From the NCBI GenBank assembly GCA_963800415.1, contig CAWDBS010000062.1, forward strand, positions 1-64,000: DNA of 64,000 nucleotides. Reading direction: 5' to 3'. The DNA is from Palsa-504 sp963800415. GTDB taxonomy: Bacteria > Actinomycetota > Actinomycetes > Streptosporangiales > Streptosporangiaceae. Each line of letters opens with the position of its first letter. Position 1 is the first letter of the stretch. The notes beneath the pieces are model-generated. The model was not told the origin of the DNA. It did not search any database and saw only the letters and a list, made by a program, of their open reading frames with translations. Shown here piece after piece: positions 8,746 to 16,239 of the stretch. A program made the position numbers and the translations under genes.

Positions 8746-10502
8746 CTAGATGTCGCGGGGTGAGTTCTGCGCCACGCCGTACTTGGCCGCGACCGGATTC
8801 CACACCTGCACGAAGGCCTGCTTGGCGGCGTCAGCCAGCTGGCTGGCGCTGTACGCGGCGAGGTAGGCGCTGGACTGGCTGGACGGCGTGCACCCGCCGG
8901 AGAGCTGCTGCTGCGCCCAGGTCAGGTAGTCCCGGTCGGCCGTCAGCGAGCTGCCCAGCGCGGCGACCAGCTCGGACTTCAGCTGCGCGCCGTCCGGGAG
9001 GGCCGAGGTCGGCAGGGTCGATGCCCGGCCGTACTCGCTGGCCCGCTGGTTCACCACGGTCTGCAGCTGGCTGACCGCGCCGGACAGGTTCGCGCACGCA
9101 CCGACCTGGTTGACGGCCTGGTGCAGCGCCGTCCGGGCGGCGGCGCTCGACGTCAGCAGCGTGCTCAGGGCCGCCGCCTGCTGGGCGGCCAGTGGCCGAC
9201 GCGGGCGCCGTGGCCGCCCCCGACGCCGATGACGCCCCTGGTGGCGATGCGGTTGATGCCGACGGCGATCGAGAGGACGCGGCCGGTGACGACGCGGCCG
9301 GGCCCGACTGCTTCGACAGGGCGAAGCCAGATGCGGCCGCGACGATCACGGCGACCACCGCTGCGGCTGCCAGCACGGGCCGCAGGGCGCGACGGCGCGG
9401 CGCGGACGGTTCAGGATCGGAACGGCCGGGATGGGGGCCGCCAGGATCGAGCCCAGCCGGATCGAGCCCAGCCGGATCGAGCCCAGCCGGATCGAGCCCA
9501 GCCAGATCGCCCGCCGCACCTAGGCCCACGGGGACGGACGTGCGGGCCCACGGCGAGGCCGGCCCGCCAGGCCTCAGGCCTAGCGCCGCGCGCAGTTCCT
9601 CGGCAAACCGGCTGCAGCTCGTATAGCGGCAGGCCGGGTCCTTCGCCAGCGCCGGTGGCCAGTACCGAGTTCACGGCCGCGGGCAGATCGGCGCGCCGCG
9701 CGGTCACGGCCGGCGGTGACGCGTAGAGCTGCGCGTACATGAGGGTCAGGCCCTGGTCAGGCCCGAATGGCGGCGTGCCGCACAGCAGCTCGAATGCGGT
9801 GCAGGCCAGCGAGTAGAGGTCGGCCCGGCCGTCGAGGGCGCGGCCCTCGATTTGCTCGGGCGAGAGGTAATGGAGGGTGTCGCCTATCTGATGCGCCGCG
9901 ATGACACGGCCGGGCCAGAAGGCCTGGCCGATCCCGAAGTCGGAGAGGTAGGCGTGGTCGGGCTCCTGGCCGCCAGCCTGCCCGGGCGGGTGCCCGGCGG
10001 CCGGGTCGCCGGCGTCGAGGAGGATGTTGGCGGGCTTGACGTCGCGGTGGATCAAGCCGCGCGCGTGCGCGGCATCGAGGGCCGACGCGATCTGGGCGAT
10101 GATGCGCCAGGCGTAGCCGGGCGGAAGCGGCCCGAGCCGGCTGAGCAGCGACCGCGCGTCCCCGCCGCGGGCGTAGCGCATGGCGACGTACACGGTCCCG
10201 TCCGCTTCGCCCGCCTCGAAGACGGGCAGGATGTGCGGATGGTCCACCGCGACGGCGGCCTGGGATTCGCGGATCATCCTGGTCCGGACGGCCGCGTCGC
10301 GGTCCGGGTCCGGCGCCAGCACCTTGACCGCCACCTGGCGGCGCAGCCGCTTGTCGTAGGCGAGGTATACGGCCGCCGTGCTGCCCTGCCCGACCTGCCG
10401 GTCCAGCCGGTAGCCGGCGATCTTGCCCGGCGGTCCCCAGCCCGGCGATCCCGAGCCCAGCTGGGCTGGGCCGGGCAGGCCGGAGTCCGCCGCGCCGTTC
10501 AT
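8746..10502 (-). CDS. Membrane Ser/Thr protein kinase (PknB type), with two frameshifts
   Basis: The kinase domain is complete: glycine loop VGQGSTAAVYLAYD, VAVKVL lysine, catalytic loop IHRDVKPANILLD, DFGIGQA, LSPEQIEG. At about 9645-9656 one extra base moves the frame (CTGGCCACCG-GCG). It continues as LAKDPACRYTSCSRFAEEL, a repeat-rich juxtamembrane linker, one transmembrane helix (VLAAAAVVAVIVAAASGFAL), and an Ala/Ser-rich linker. At about 9193-9197 a second extra base leads to the last frame, an extracellular domain of about 130 aa with two cysteines (VGACANLSG, SGGCTPS). I do not recognise that sensor domain. Start chosen at ATG 10502 (MNGAADSG). Two +1 shifts in otherwise well-conserved sequence suggest indel errors. 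Confidence 0.82.
9444..9503. repeat. 15-bp tandem repeat (4 units) in the kinase linker
   Basis: GGATCGAGCCCAGCC is repeated four times without interruption. On the minus strand it encodes GLDPA units in the juxtamembrane linker, so copy-number change would alter linker length without changing frame. Confidence 0.9.
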
Positions 10503-10927
10503 GTCATCACCGCAAGGCCGGGCGTGATCAGCGATCGGCCTGGTCTGGCCGGGCCTCGTAGGCCGGTCAGGCACCTGAGCCGATGGTGATTTCGCCAGTG
10601 GTGATTGCGGCAGTGCAGCTCACGAACCTCCGCTCGCAATGCGGTGGGGCGCGCAACGGCAACGTGACCATGCGGGCCTACGAGGGCGGTAGCCGCTCCC
10701 TATGCCACGATAATGACATTTCACCTGGCCTGTCCGGACAACGGCAATCAGGCCCGCTCCCGGCTGAGCGCCCACGGGGGACAAACTGGATCTTCCGCCT
10801 GGTTGATATTTGGTATACCATCCAGCTCACCGAGGGCGCGGGACCGCGCCGTACGACGTAAAACCCCGCGGCCAGCGCGGGAACAGGCCGACTGGGTGTG
10901 ATGCTGTAGCGAGACGAAGGGGTTGCG
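10503..10927. other. Gene-poor 425-bp region upstream of the kinase and SDR genes
   Basis: The region between the divergent kinase and SDR starts. It holds the second GntR-type palindrome (10811-10820) and a purine-rich GAAGGGG ribosome site before GTG 10928. I see no convincing protein-coding frame, RNA gene or terminator in the rest. Confidence 0.6.
10808..10821. promoter_or_regulatory. Second copy of the GntR-type operator, upstream of the SDR/permease operon
   Basis: ATTTGGTATACCAT, identical over 14 bases to 6342-6355, with the perfect palindrome TGGTATACCA at 10811-10820. It lies 107 bp before the SDR start, in a promoter-proximal position. Confidence 0.7.
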
Positions 10928-11746
10928 GTGGATCTGCGGCTAGACGGCAAGGTCGCCTTGGTCACGGGCGCCAGCAAGGGCATCGGCCGATGCGTGGCCG
11001 AGTTCCTCGCCCGCGAGGGCTGCAACGTGGTCATCACCGCCCGGACCGCCGCCCCGCTGGAAGCCGCCGCGGAGAAGATCGCCGTCGACACCGGCCGGGC
11101 GGTGCTCCCGCTGGCCGGGGACATGAGCGTGACCGAGGAGGTCCAGCGCTGCGTCGACGCTACCCTCGAGCGGTTCGGCACGATCGACATCCTGGTCACC
11201 TGCGCGGGCAGCTCACCCGGTGGCCTGCTCGAGGACCTGACCGAAGAGCAGTGGATGGCGAGCCTCAACCTGAAGTTCATGGGCTACGTCCGCTCGGTGC
11301 GCGCGGTCATCCCGCACATGCGCCAGCGGGGCGAGGGCGCGATCGTGCTCGTCGTCGGCAACGACGGCCTCAAGCCCAGCTACTGGGAGATGACGGCCGG
11401 CGTGGCCAACGCCGCGGACATCAACTTCGCCTCCTCGGTCGCCGAGCAGTACGGGCGGTACGGAGTGCGGATCAACACGGTCAACCCCGGCCCGGTGAAC
11501 ACCGACCGGTGGGACACGCTGGAGAAGGCCTTCGCCCGTGACAAGGGCGTGAGCCAGGAGCGCGCGCGCGAGTTGGCCGAGCAGTCCATCCCGTTCGGCC
11601 GCATCTGCGAGCCGGAAGAAGTCGCGGCGCTGGTGACGTTCCTCGCCTCGCCGCTGGCCAGCTTCATCAATGGCGCCCACATACCGGTCGATGGGGCGCA
11701 GCGCAAAGCAATCATGGACCGTGTGAGGGAGACTTGCCATGACTGA
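10928..11746 (+). CDS. Short-chain dehydrogenase/reductase, atypical active site
   Basis: A 272-aa SDR with Rossmann motif LVTGASKGIG (residues 11-20) and VTCAGSS (the NNAG equivalent). The GTG start has GAAGGGG about 5 bases upstream. The usual YxxxK pair is absent: the aligned segment is MTAGVANAADINF, giving Ala157 and Asn161 in place of Tyr and Lys, and the catalytic-Ser strand reads VLVVGNDG. A subgroup of SDRs with an xGNAA-type segment shares this feature. The downstream NVNPG-type segment (NTVNPGPVNTDR) and the C-terminal FINGAHIPVDG are normal. It overlaps the permease gene by 8 bp. The upstream operator links it to the hydroxylase cluster. Confidence 0.85.
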   Translation: MDLRLDGKVALVTGASKGIGRCVAEFLAREGCNVVITARTAAPLEAAAEKIAVDTGRAVLPLAGDMSVTEEVQRCVDATLERFGTIDILVTCAGSSPGGLLEDLTEEQWMASLNLKFMGYVRSVRAVIPHMRQRGEGAIVLVVGNDGLKPSYWEMTAGVANAADINFASSVAEQYGRYGVRINTVNPGPVNTDRWDTLEKAFARDKGVSQERARELAEQSIPFGRICEPEEVAALVTFLASPLASFINGAHIPVDGAQRKAIMDRVRETCHD

Positions 11747-13229
11747 CGCTACGAGTGCCGCTACGAGTGCCGCAGAGCTACGGCCGCTTCAGGTCGAGAT
11801 GAACGGCATCAACGTCATCGCCGAGAACGAGCGCAAGGGCCACCCGCGGGACCTGTTCTGGCCTTGGTTCGCGGCGAACATCTCGGTGCTGGGCATCAGC
11901 TACGGTGCGTTCGTGCTCGGCTTCGGCATCTCGTTCTGGCAGGCGCTGGTCGTCGGCGTCGTCGGGATCGTGCTGTCGTTCCTGGCCTGCGGGTTCATCG
12001 CGGTGGCGGGCAAGCGGGGCTCAGCTCCGACCATGGTGCTCAGCCGGGCCGCGTTCGGGGTCAACGGCAACAAGCTCCCCACGGTGATCTCGTGGCTGCT
12101 GACCGTGGGCTGGGAGACCGTGCTCGTCATCCTGGCCACGCTGGCCACGGCGACCGTATTCCAGCGCCTCGGCTGGGGTGGCGGCAACGGTACTAAGGTC
12201 GTCGCGCTGATCATCGTGGTCGGGCTGACCATCTTCGGCGGCGTGATGGGCTTCGACCTGATCATGCGCCTGCAGACCTGGATCACCATCGTGACCGGCG
12301 TGTTCACCGTCGTGTACATCGCGCTCGTGGCGGACCATATCCACTGGCACACCGTGTCCGCCATCCACAGTGGCTCGGCCGAGGCCGTCATCGGCGCGCT
12401 CGTGTTCGTGATGACCGGCTTCGGGCTCGGCTGGGTCAACGTCGCCGCGGACTACTCGCGCTACCTGCCGAGGCGGTCCTCCGGTGCGGGCGTGGTCGGG
12501 TGGACCACGTTCGCCTCCTCTATCGCGCCCATCTTCCTGCTGGTGTTCGGACTGCTGCTCGCGGGCTCGTCGAGCAGCCTGAGCTCGGCGATCGGCGCCA
12601 ACCCGGTCGGGGCGCTCGCGACCCTGCTGCCCACCTGGTTCCTGGTACCGTTCGCCATCGTGGCCGTGCTCGGCCTGATCGGCGGCTCGGTGCTCGACAT
12701 CTACTCCTCCGGGCTGGCCCTGCTGAGCCTCGGCGTCCGGGTGCCGCGGTGGGCGGCCGCCCTGATCGACGGCACGGTGATGACCCTCGGCACGATCTAC
12801 GTGGTGTTCGTCGCGCACAACTTCATCGGCCAGTTCGAAGGCTTCCTGATCACGCTCGGCGTGCCGATCGCCGCCTGGTGCGGGGTCATGCTGGCGGACA
12901 TCGCGCTGCGGCGGCGGGACTACGCGGAGCCCGAGCTGTTCACCCCGTCGGGCCGCTACGGCGACGTCAGGTGGCTGCCCGTGCTGTTGGTCCTGGTGTC
13001 CACCGGGATCGGCTGGGGCCTGGTCACCAACAGCTCGGCCAGCTGGCTGACCTGGCAGGGCTACCTGCTCGGCCCGTTCGGCCTGGGCGGCAAGACCGGC
13101 GCGTGGGCCTTCGCCAACCTCGGCGTGCTGGTGGCCCTGGCCCTCGGCTTCGTCGTGACCCTGGCCTTCAGCCGTGCCGCCGTCCGCGCCGAGGAAGCGG
13201 CCCCCCTCCCCGCCCCCGCCGCCGTCTAG
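11739..13229 (+). CDS. NCS1-family permease (purine/cytosine permease type)
   Basis: A 496-aa membrane protein with about twelve hydrophobic segments and NCS1 hallmarks: an N-terminal hydrophilic stretch ending NERKGHPRDLFWPWFAANI, the LSRAAFGVNGNKLP region, and GWVNVAADYSRYLPR. NCS1 transporters import nucleobases, hydantoins, allantoin, pyridoxine or thiamine by cation symport. The exact substrate cannot be read here. ATG 11739 has GGGAGAC upstream. It overlaps the SDR gene by 8 bp and shares its operator. If the regulon idea holds, it would import the N-heterocycle oxidised by the hydroxylase. A 12-bp duplication (GCTACGAGTGCC) lies at the N-terminus. Confidence 0.88.
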   Translation: MTDATSAATSAAELRPLQVEMNGINVIAENERKGHPRDLFWPWFAANISVLGISYGAFVLGFGISFWQALVVGVVGIVLSFLACGFIAVAGKRGSAPTMVLSRAAFGVNGNKLPTVISWLLTVGWETVLVILATLATATVFQRLGWGGGNGTKVVALIIVVGLTIFGGVMGFDLIMRLQTWITIVTGVFTVVYIALVADHIHWHTVSAIHSGSAEAVIGALVFVMTGFGLGWVNVAADYSRYLPRRSSGAGVVGWTTFASSIAPIFLLVFGLLLAGSSSSLSSAIGANPVGALATLLPTWFLVPFAIVAVLGLIGGSVLDIYSSGLALLSLGVRVPRWAAALIDGTVMTLGTIYVVFVAHNFIGQFEGFLITLGVPIAAWCGVMLADIALRRRDYAEPELFTPSGRYGDVRWLPVLLVLVSTGIGWGLVTNSSASWLTWQGYLLGPFGLGGKTGAWAFANLGVLVALALGFVVTLAFSRAAVRAEEAAPLPAPAAV

Positions 13230-13541
13230 CCCGACCCGATTCCATGGATGTGGCACCCTACCGAGAAGAGGGGTGTTGTCTAAGTCCCACACCCGCCAGC
13301 GTGAATCTCCGGAACGGAAGCAATCAGAGGCAAAGGACGGTCCCTTCTGATGACGTTCGCCTCAGCTGCAGCTAGCGCTGTGCAGTGGACGCAAGCTTCA
13401 TGCGGAAGACGTTGGGTCCCTTACCTGTGCTTCCCTGCGGTGGTAGGCACGAAGTGAGGATTGGGAGTACCGGAATGAGCCGATCATTGAGGATGCCCGA
13501 CAACGGGTATGCATCCGGAACTGGCCACAAAGGAGGGCATT
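13230..13541. other. Intergenic region of 312 bp with no recognisable gene
   Basis: Lies between the permease stop and the DUF4389 gene. Base composition is less GC-rich than the flanking genes. The only clear element is the strong AAGGAGGG ribosome site at 13529-13536 for the next gene. No hairpin terminator, RNA gene or conserved reading frame was seen. Confidence 0.5.
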
Positions 13542-14210
13542 ATGACCACGGATCAGGGTCCGTATCCAGCTCAGTATCCTGTTCAGTTTGCCGTCGAGTA
13601 CCCGGAACGGCCGCTCAACCGGCTGACCTCGTTCTTCCGGATTTTCGTGATCATCCCGATCGCGATCGTGCTCGGCACCGTTTCCGGCGCGACCTGGGAA
13701 TCCGCGGGAAGCACCTCCACACTCCACCACACCACCACGTACTACGGCCCCGCGGGCGCGGGCGGCCTGCTGTTCTTCGGCCCGCTGCTGATGATCTTGT
13801 TCAGGCAAAAGTACCCCCGGTGGTGGTTCGACTGGAACCTGGAACTGCAGCGCTTCATCAACCGGGTGTGGAGCTACCTAGCCCTGATGAACGACAGTTA
13901 TCCGTCCACCGACGACCACCAGTGGGTCCAGCTTGATTACGCCTATCCGGACGCGGCCACGGACCTCAACCGGTGGCTGCCGCTGGTCAAATGGCTGCTG
14001 GCCATCCCGCACTACATCGTGCTGTTCTTCCTGGAAATCGCTGCGTTCTTCGCGGTGATCGTGACCTGGTTCGCGATCTTGTTCACCGGCCGTTATCCAC
14101 GTGGCATATTCAGCTTCGTCGAAGGCGTATTCCGCTGGCACAACCGGGTCGCCGCCTACGCGTTCGTCCTGGTCACCGATCGGTACCCGCCGTTCAGGCT
14201 GGCGCCGTGA
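13542..14210 (+). CDS. DUF4389 membrane protein
   Basis: 222 aa. ATG 13542 is 5 bases after a strong AAGGAGGG site. DUF4389 features: an N-terminal YPVQFAVEYPERPLNRLTSFFRIF segment, a first transmembrane helix (IFVIIPIAIVLGTV), a second (GGLLFFGPLLMILF), the RQKYPRWWFDWNLELQRF motif, paired helices at WLLAIPHYIVLFFLEIAAFFAVIVTWFAILF, and the FTGRYPRGIFSFVEGVFRWHNRVAAY signature. The function is unknown. It is usually a single-copy inner-membrane protein in actinobacteria. It stands alone here and is followed by a terminator. Confidence 0.88.
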   Translation: MTTDQGPYPAQYPVQFAVEYPERPLNRLTSFFRIFVIIPIAIVLGTVSGATWESAGSTSTLHHTTTYYGPAGAGGLLFFGPLLMILFRQKYPRWWFDWNLELQRFINRVWSYLALMNDSYPSTDDHQWVQLDYAYPDAATDLNRWLPLVKWLLAIPHYIVLFFLEIAAFFAVIVTWFAILFTGRYPRGIFSFVEGVFRWHNRVAAYAFVLVTDRYPPFRLAP

Positions 14211-14279
14211 CCCGGCACCGCAGGCAGCCAGGCTAGCTCGCCGCGCAATCCGGCGACGCCCGCACACTGGCCATACAGC

Positions 14280-14303
14280 TCAGCGCCCGCGTGCGGGCGC
14301 TGA
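14280..14303. terminator. Hairpin downstream of the DUF4389 gene
   Basis: TCAGCGCCCGC-GT-GCGGGCGCTGA, an 11-bp perfect stem with a 2-base loop, 70 bp after the DUF4389 stop. Confidence 0.7.
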
Positions 14304-14358
14304 TGCAAGCCGGGAAGCGGAATCCCCGGTAGCCGGGACTCGCTGATGCCCGGTTTGT

Positions 14359-14390
14359 GGGGGTTTGGGGATATGGGTGAGGTGGTGGGG
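14359..14390 (+). other. G-quadruplex-like G-tract cluster
   Basis: Four G-runs of 5, 4, 3 and 4 (14359-14363, 14367-14370, 14375-14377, 14387-14390) with short loops, on the coding strand about 85 bp upstream of the 14472 gene. The runs are seen directly. Folding is inferred. Confidence 0.45.
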
Positions 14391-14471
14391 TGCGGCGGTG
14401 TGCCGACGTTGCGGTAATCATGTCCGGCTGAGGCCTTCTTTCGCCGGGTATGCGACGTTTAACCTGACGGC

Positions 14472-15290
14472 ATGGAGATGGCCTCGCCAGGCTGGGACCG
14501 GCTGGTCCGTGAGAGCCGCATCTCGGCCCGGCGCCGCAAGCGCCGTCGCCGCCAGCGGCGGATGCTCTGGCTGCTGGCCGGGGCCACGACGGCGGTCCTG
14601 GTGGTCATTGCCCTGTTCGTCAAGGAAATCGCGAAGGTTCCGACGGTGGCCCAGCCGGCCGCGCTGTCCGCCTCGGCTCGGACGGCCAGCCACGGGATCG
14701 CCTCGGGAGCGGCGCACCGGGTGTCGCCAGGCAACCACCGCACCACGGTGACGTACCCGCAGGTGACCGACACCTCGTCCGGCCTGTCCTACCGGCTGCT
14801 CGCCTCGCCCTGGCAGCAGGGCTGCCCGTCCGACCTGAACACGCCGATGTTCAACTGGACCGCGGGCCAGAACACCGTGGCCGGGCATGTCAGCATGGGC
14901 GGGTCCGTCATCGACTGGCACGGCCTGGCCTGCTCGGGACAGCTCCAGCAGCAGTTCGCGTACGCGGGCCCGGCCGACCTCAAGCCGGCCGCGATGGGCC
15001 TGGTCGGCGCGCTGGACCCGGCCTACTACGCCGGTGTGCCGCATTCCCGCACGACCGAGGAAAGCTCCGCGGTGCAGGTCAGCGGGCACCAGGCTTGGAT
15101 CGTCAAGTTTCTGATGAACTACCCGGACGGCGCGAGCCAGGGCCTGACCTGGAGCAGCGAACTGGGTGCCGTGGTGGTCGTCGACCGCGGCGCGGGCCAG
15201 GCCCCGGCCGTGTTCTACGTCTCCGTGCCCGCCAACCTCGGCACCCAGAACCTCACCACGCTCCTCGACTCACTCCGGATGGGCCGCTGA
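14472..15290 (+). CDS. Membrane-anchored secreted protein of unknown function
   Basis: 272 aa. A basic cytoplasmic start (SRISARRRKRRRRQRRM) precedes one transmembrane helix (LWLLAGATTAVLVVIALFV, about residues 33-51). A Ser/Ala-rich linker and a soluble extracytoplasmic domain of about 180 aa follow, with two cysteines (QQGCPSDLN, GLACSGQ) that could form a disulfide. I do not recognise the domain. The topology, N-in with a large outer domain, resembles many actinobacterial cell-envelope proteins. It ends 3 bp from the toxin gene on the other strand. Confidence 0.7.
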   Translation: MEMASPGWDRLVRESRISARRRKRRRRQRRMLWLLAGATTAVLVVIALFVKEIAKVPTVAQPAALSASARTASHGIASGAAHRVSPGNHRTTVTYPQVTDTSSGLSYRLLASPWQQGCPSDLNTPMFNWTAGQNTVAGHVSMGGSVIDWHGLACSGQLQQQFAYAGPADLKPAAMGLVGALDPAYYAGVPHSRTTEESSAVQVSGHQAWIVKFLMNYPDGASQGLTWSSELGAVVVVDRGAGQAPAVFYVSVPANLGTQNLTTLLDSLRMGR

Positions 15291-15292
15291 CG

Positions 15293-15544
15293 TCATGCGA
15301 CACGACCGACGTGCAGCACAGTGATGGACCGTGCCACTGGATCTATCTCAAAGAGCACCCGGTATCGGCCGACGCGAATCCGCAGCAAGTTATCGCTGCC
15401 GTACGGGAATGCGCCCGCAGGACGCGGGTTATCGGCGAGGAGGTCGGTGGTATCGAGAAGCTGGGCTAAACCTGCGGGGTCATCCGTGAGGTACCGAGAT
15501 CACGCAGACACTGCCTGCTCGCTCCAGGTGACGGAGTAATTCAC
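15293..15544 (-). pseudogene. RelE/ParE-type toxin with an in-frame stop codon
   Basis: The frame starts at GTG 15544, overlapping the antitoxin TGA as GTGA. It reads NYSVTWSEQAVSA, then TGA (15500-15502), then in the same frame SRYLTDDPAGLAQLLDTTDLL... LLRIRVGRYRVLFEIDPVARSITVLHVGRVA to TGA 15293. The 83-codon length and the RVGRYRVLFEID and VLHVGR motifs match RelE-superfamily mRNA interferases. No indel is needed to rejoin the halves, so this looks like a point mutation (for example CGA to TGA). The toxin should therefore be inactive as written. Confidence 0.78.
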
Positions 15545-15786
15545 CGAGCTGATAGCCCAAATCGGCGGCGTACCTCGGCCTGCGGTACGGTGACAGCGGC
15601 GCCGGCCGCCTGCTGCGCGCGATAGCTGGCCAGGGCAACGGCCTCATCCTCGTCGGCCTGCTCGATGAGCTGCACGCGGAGCGCATCGCAGCGTAGCCGC
15701 CGGTACTCGCCCAGCGGTACGACGACAGCCGTCTCCTCGCCAAGATGGATGACCTCGTGGTGGTCGTCTGACGGGAGCTCGCTCAT
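15541..15786 (-). CDS. Antitoxin (Phd/YefM-like)
   Basis: An 81-aa protein from ATG 15786. The N-terminal half, HHEVIHLGEETAVVVPLGEYRRLR, has the strand-plus-helix pattern of Phd/YefM antitoxins (a residue pattern ending in a VPLxEYRRL segment). The acidic helical C-terminus (EQADEDEAVALASYRAQQ) would wrap the toxin. It is followed at once by the toxin gene (GTGA overlap), the standard type II order. The antitoxin is intact although its toxin carries a stop codon, as expected when toxin loss comes first. Confidence 0.75.
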   Translation of the reverse strand: MSELPSDDHHEVIHLGEETAVVVPLGEYRRLRCDALRVQLIEQADEDEAVALASYRAQQAAGAAVTVPQAEVRRRFGLSAR

Positions 15787-15884
15787 ATGACCATCGTAGC
15801 GGAGCCGATGCGAGGACGGCGGAACCGACACGAGAGGCAGCGGGTCAGGTGCCGGCGTCCCAGGGGCAGCATGGCTGCTCTCAG

Positions 15885-16122
15885 CTAGCTTTGCGCGATG
15901 TTGATGTTGCCGCCGCCGCTGTCCACCCTGATCGTGTTGCCGGACGTCGAGCTGGTCGGCACCGAAGGGGAGGGACTGTAGTTGCCGCCGCCGGGGATGG
16001 GCGTGATGGCGTAGTGGGTGCTGCCGCTCGGGAGCAGGATGGTGACGTCTCCCCCGCCGCTGGTGATGTCCAGGTTGGCCGGCGGCGTGGTGAACACCAC
16101 GGTGACGTTCCAGCAACGCGCT
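15885..16122 (-). pseudogene. C-terminal remnant of a DUF4097-like beta-repeat protein
   Basis: About 75 residues remain (NVTVVFTTPPANLDITSGGGDVTILLP... GNTIRVDSGGGNINIAQS). Repeated Gly-rich beta-strand turns (SGGGDVTI, SGGGNINI) are typical of DUF4097. The N-terminal majority, signal peptide and anchor are missing. The sequence upstream (16123-16180) does not continue the domain, so this is a truncated relic rather than a small gene. Confidence 0.55.
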
Positions 16123-16180
16123 GACCGTGCTGCGCGCCCAGGCGCTCCCGGCCACTCTCGGCCACGTGACTGTCCGCTGA

Positions 16181-16239
16181 CGGCACGAGGGCCGGGCCGG
16201 CCAGGGCGTGCGGACCCTGGCCGGCCTGGCCGCGTGCCG
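16181..16239. terminator. Long nested hairpin immediately after mmsA
   Basis: An inner 12-bp perfect stem, GGCCGGCCAGGG (16195-16206) with CCCTGGCCGGCC (16215-16226), lies inside an outer 7-bp stem, CGGCACG (16181-16187) with CGTGCCG (16233-16239). It ends right at the mmsA stop codon. Confidence 0.8.

Noticed and set aside
9444..9503. CRISPR-like array
   Set aside because: The units are 15 bp, tandem, without spacers, and in frame inside a protein gene.
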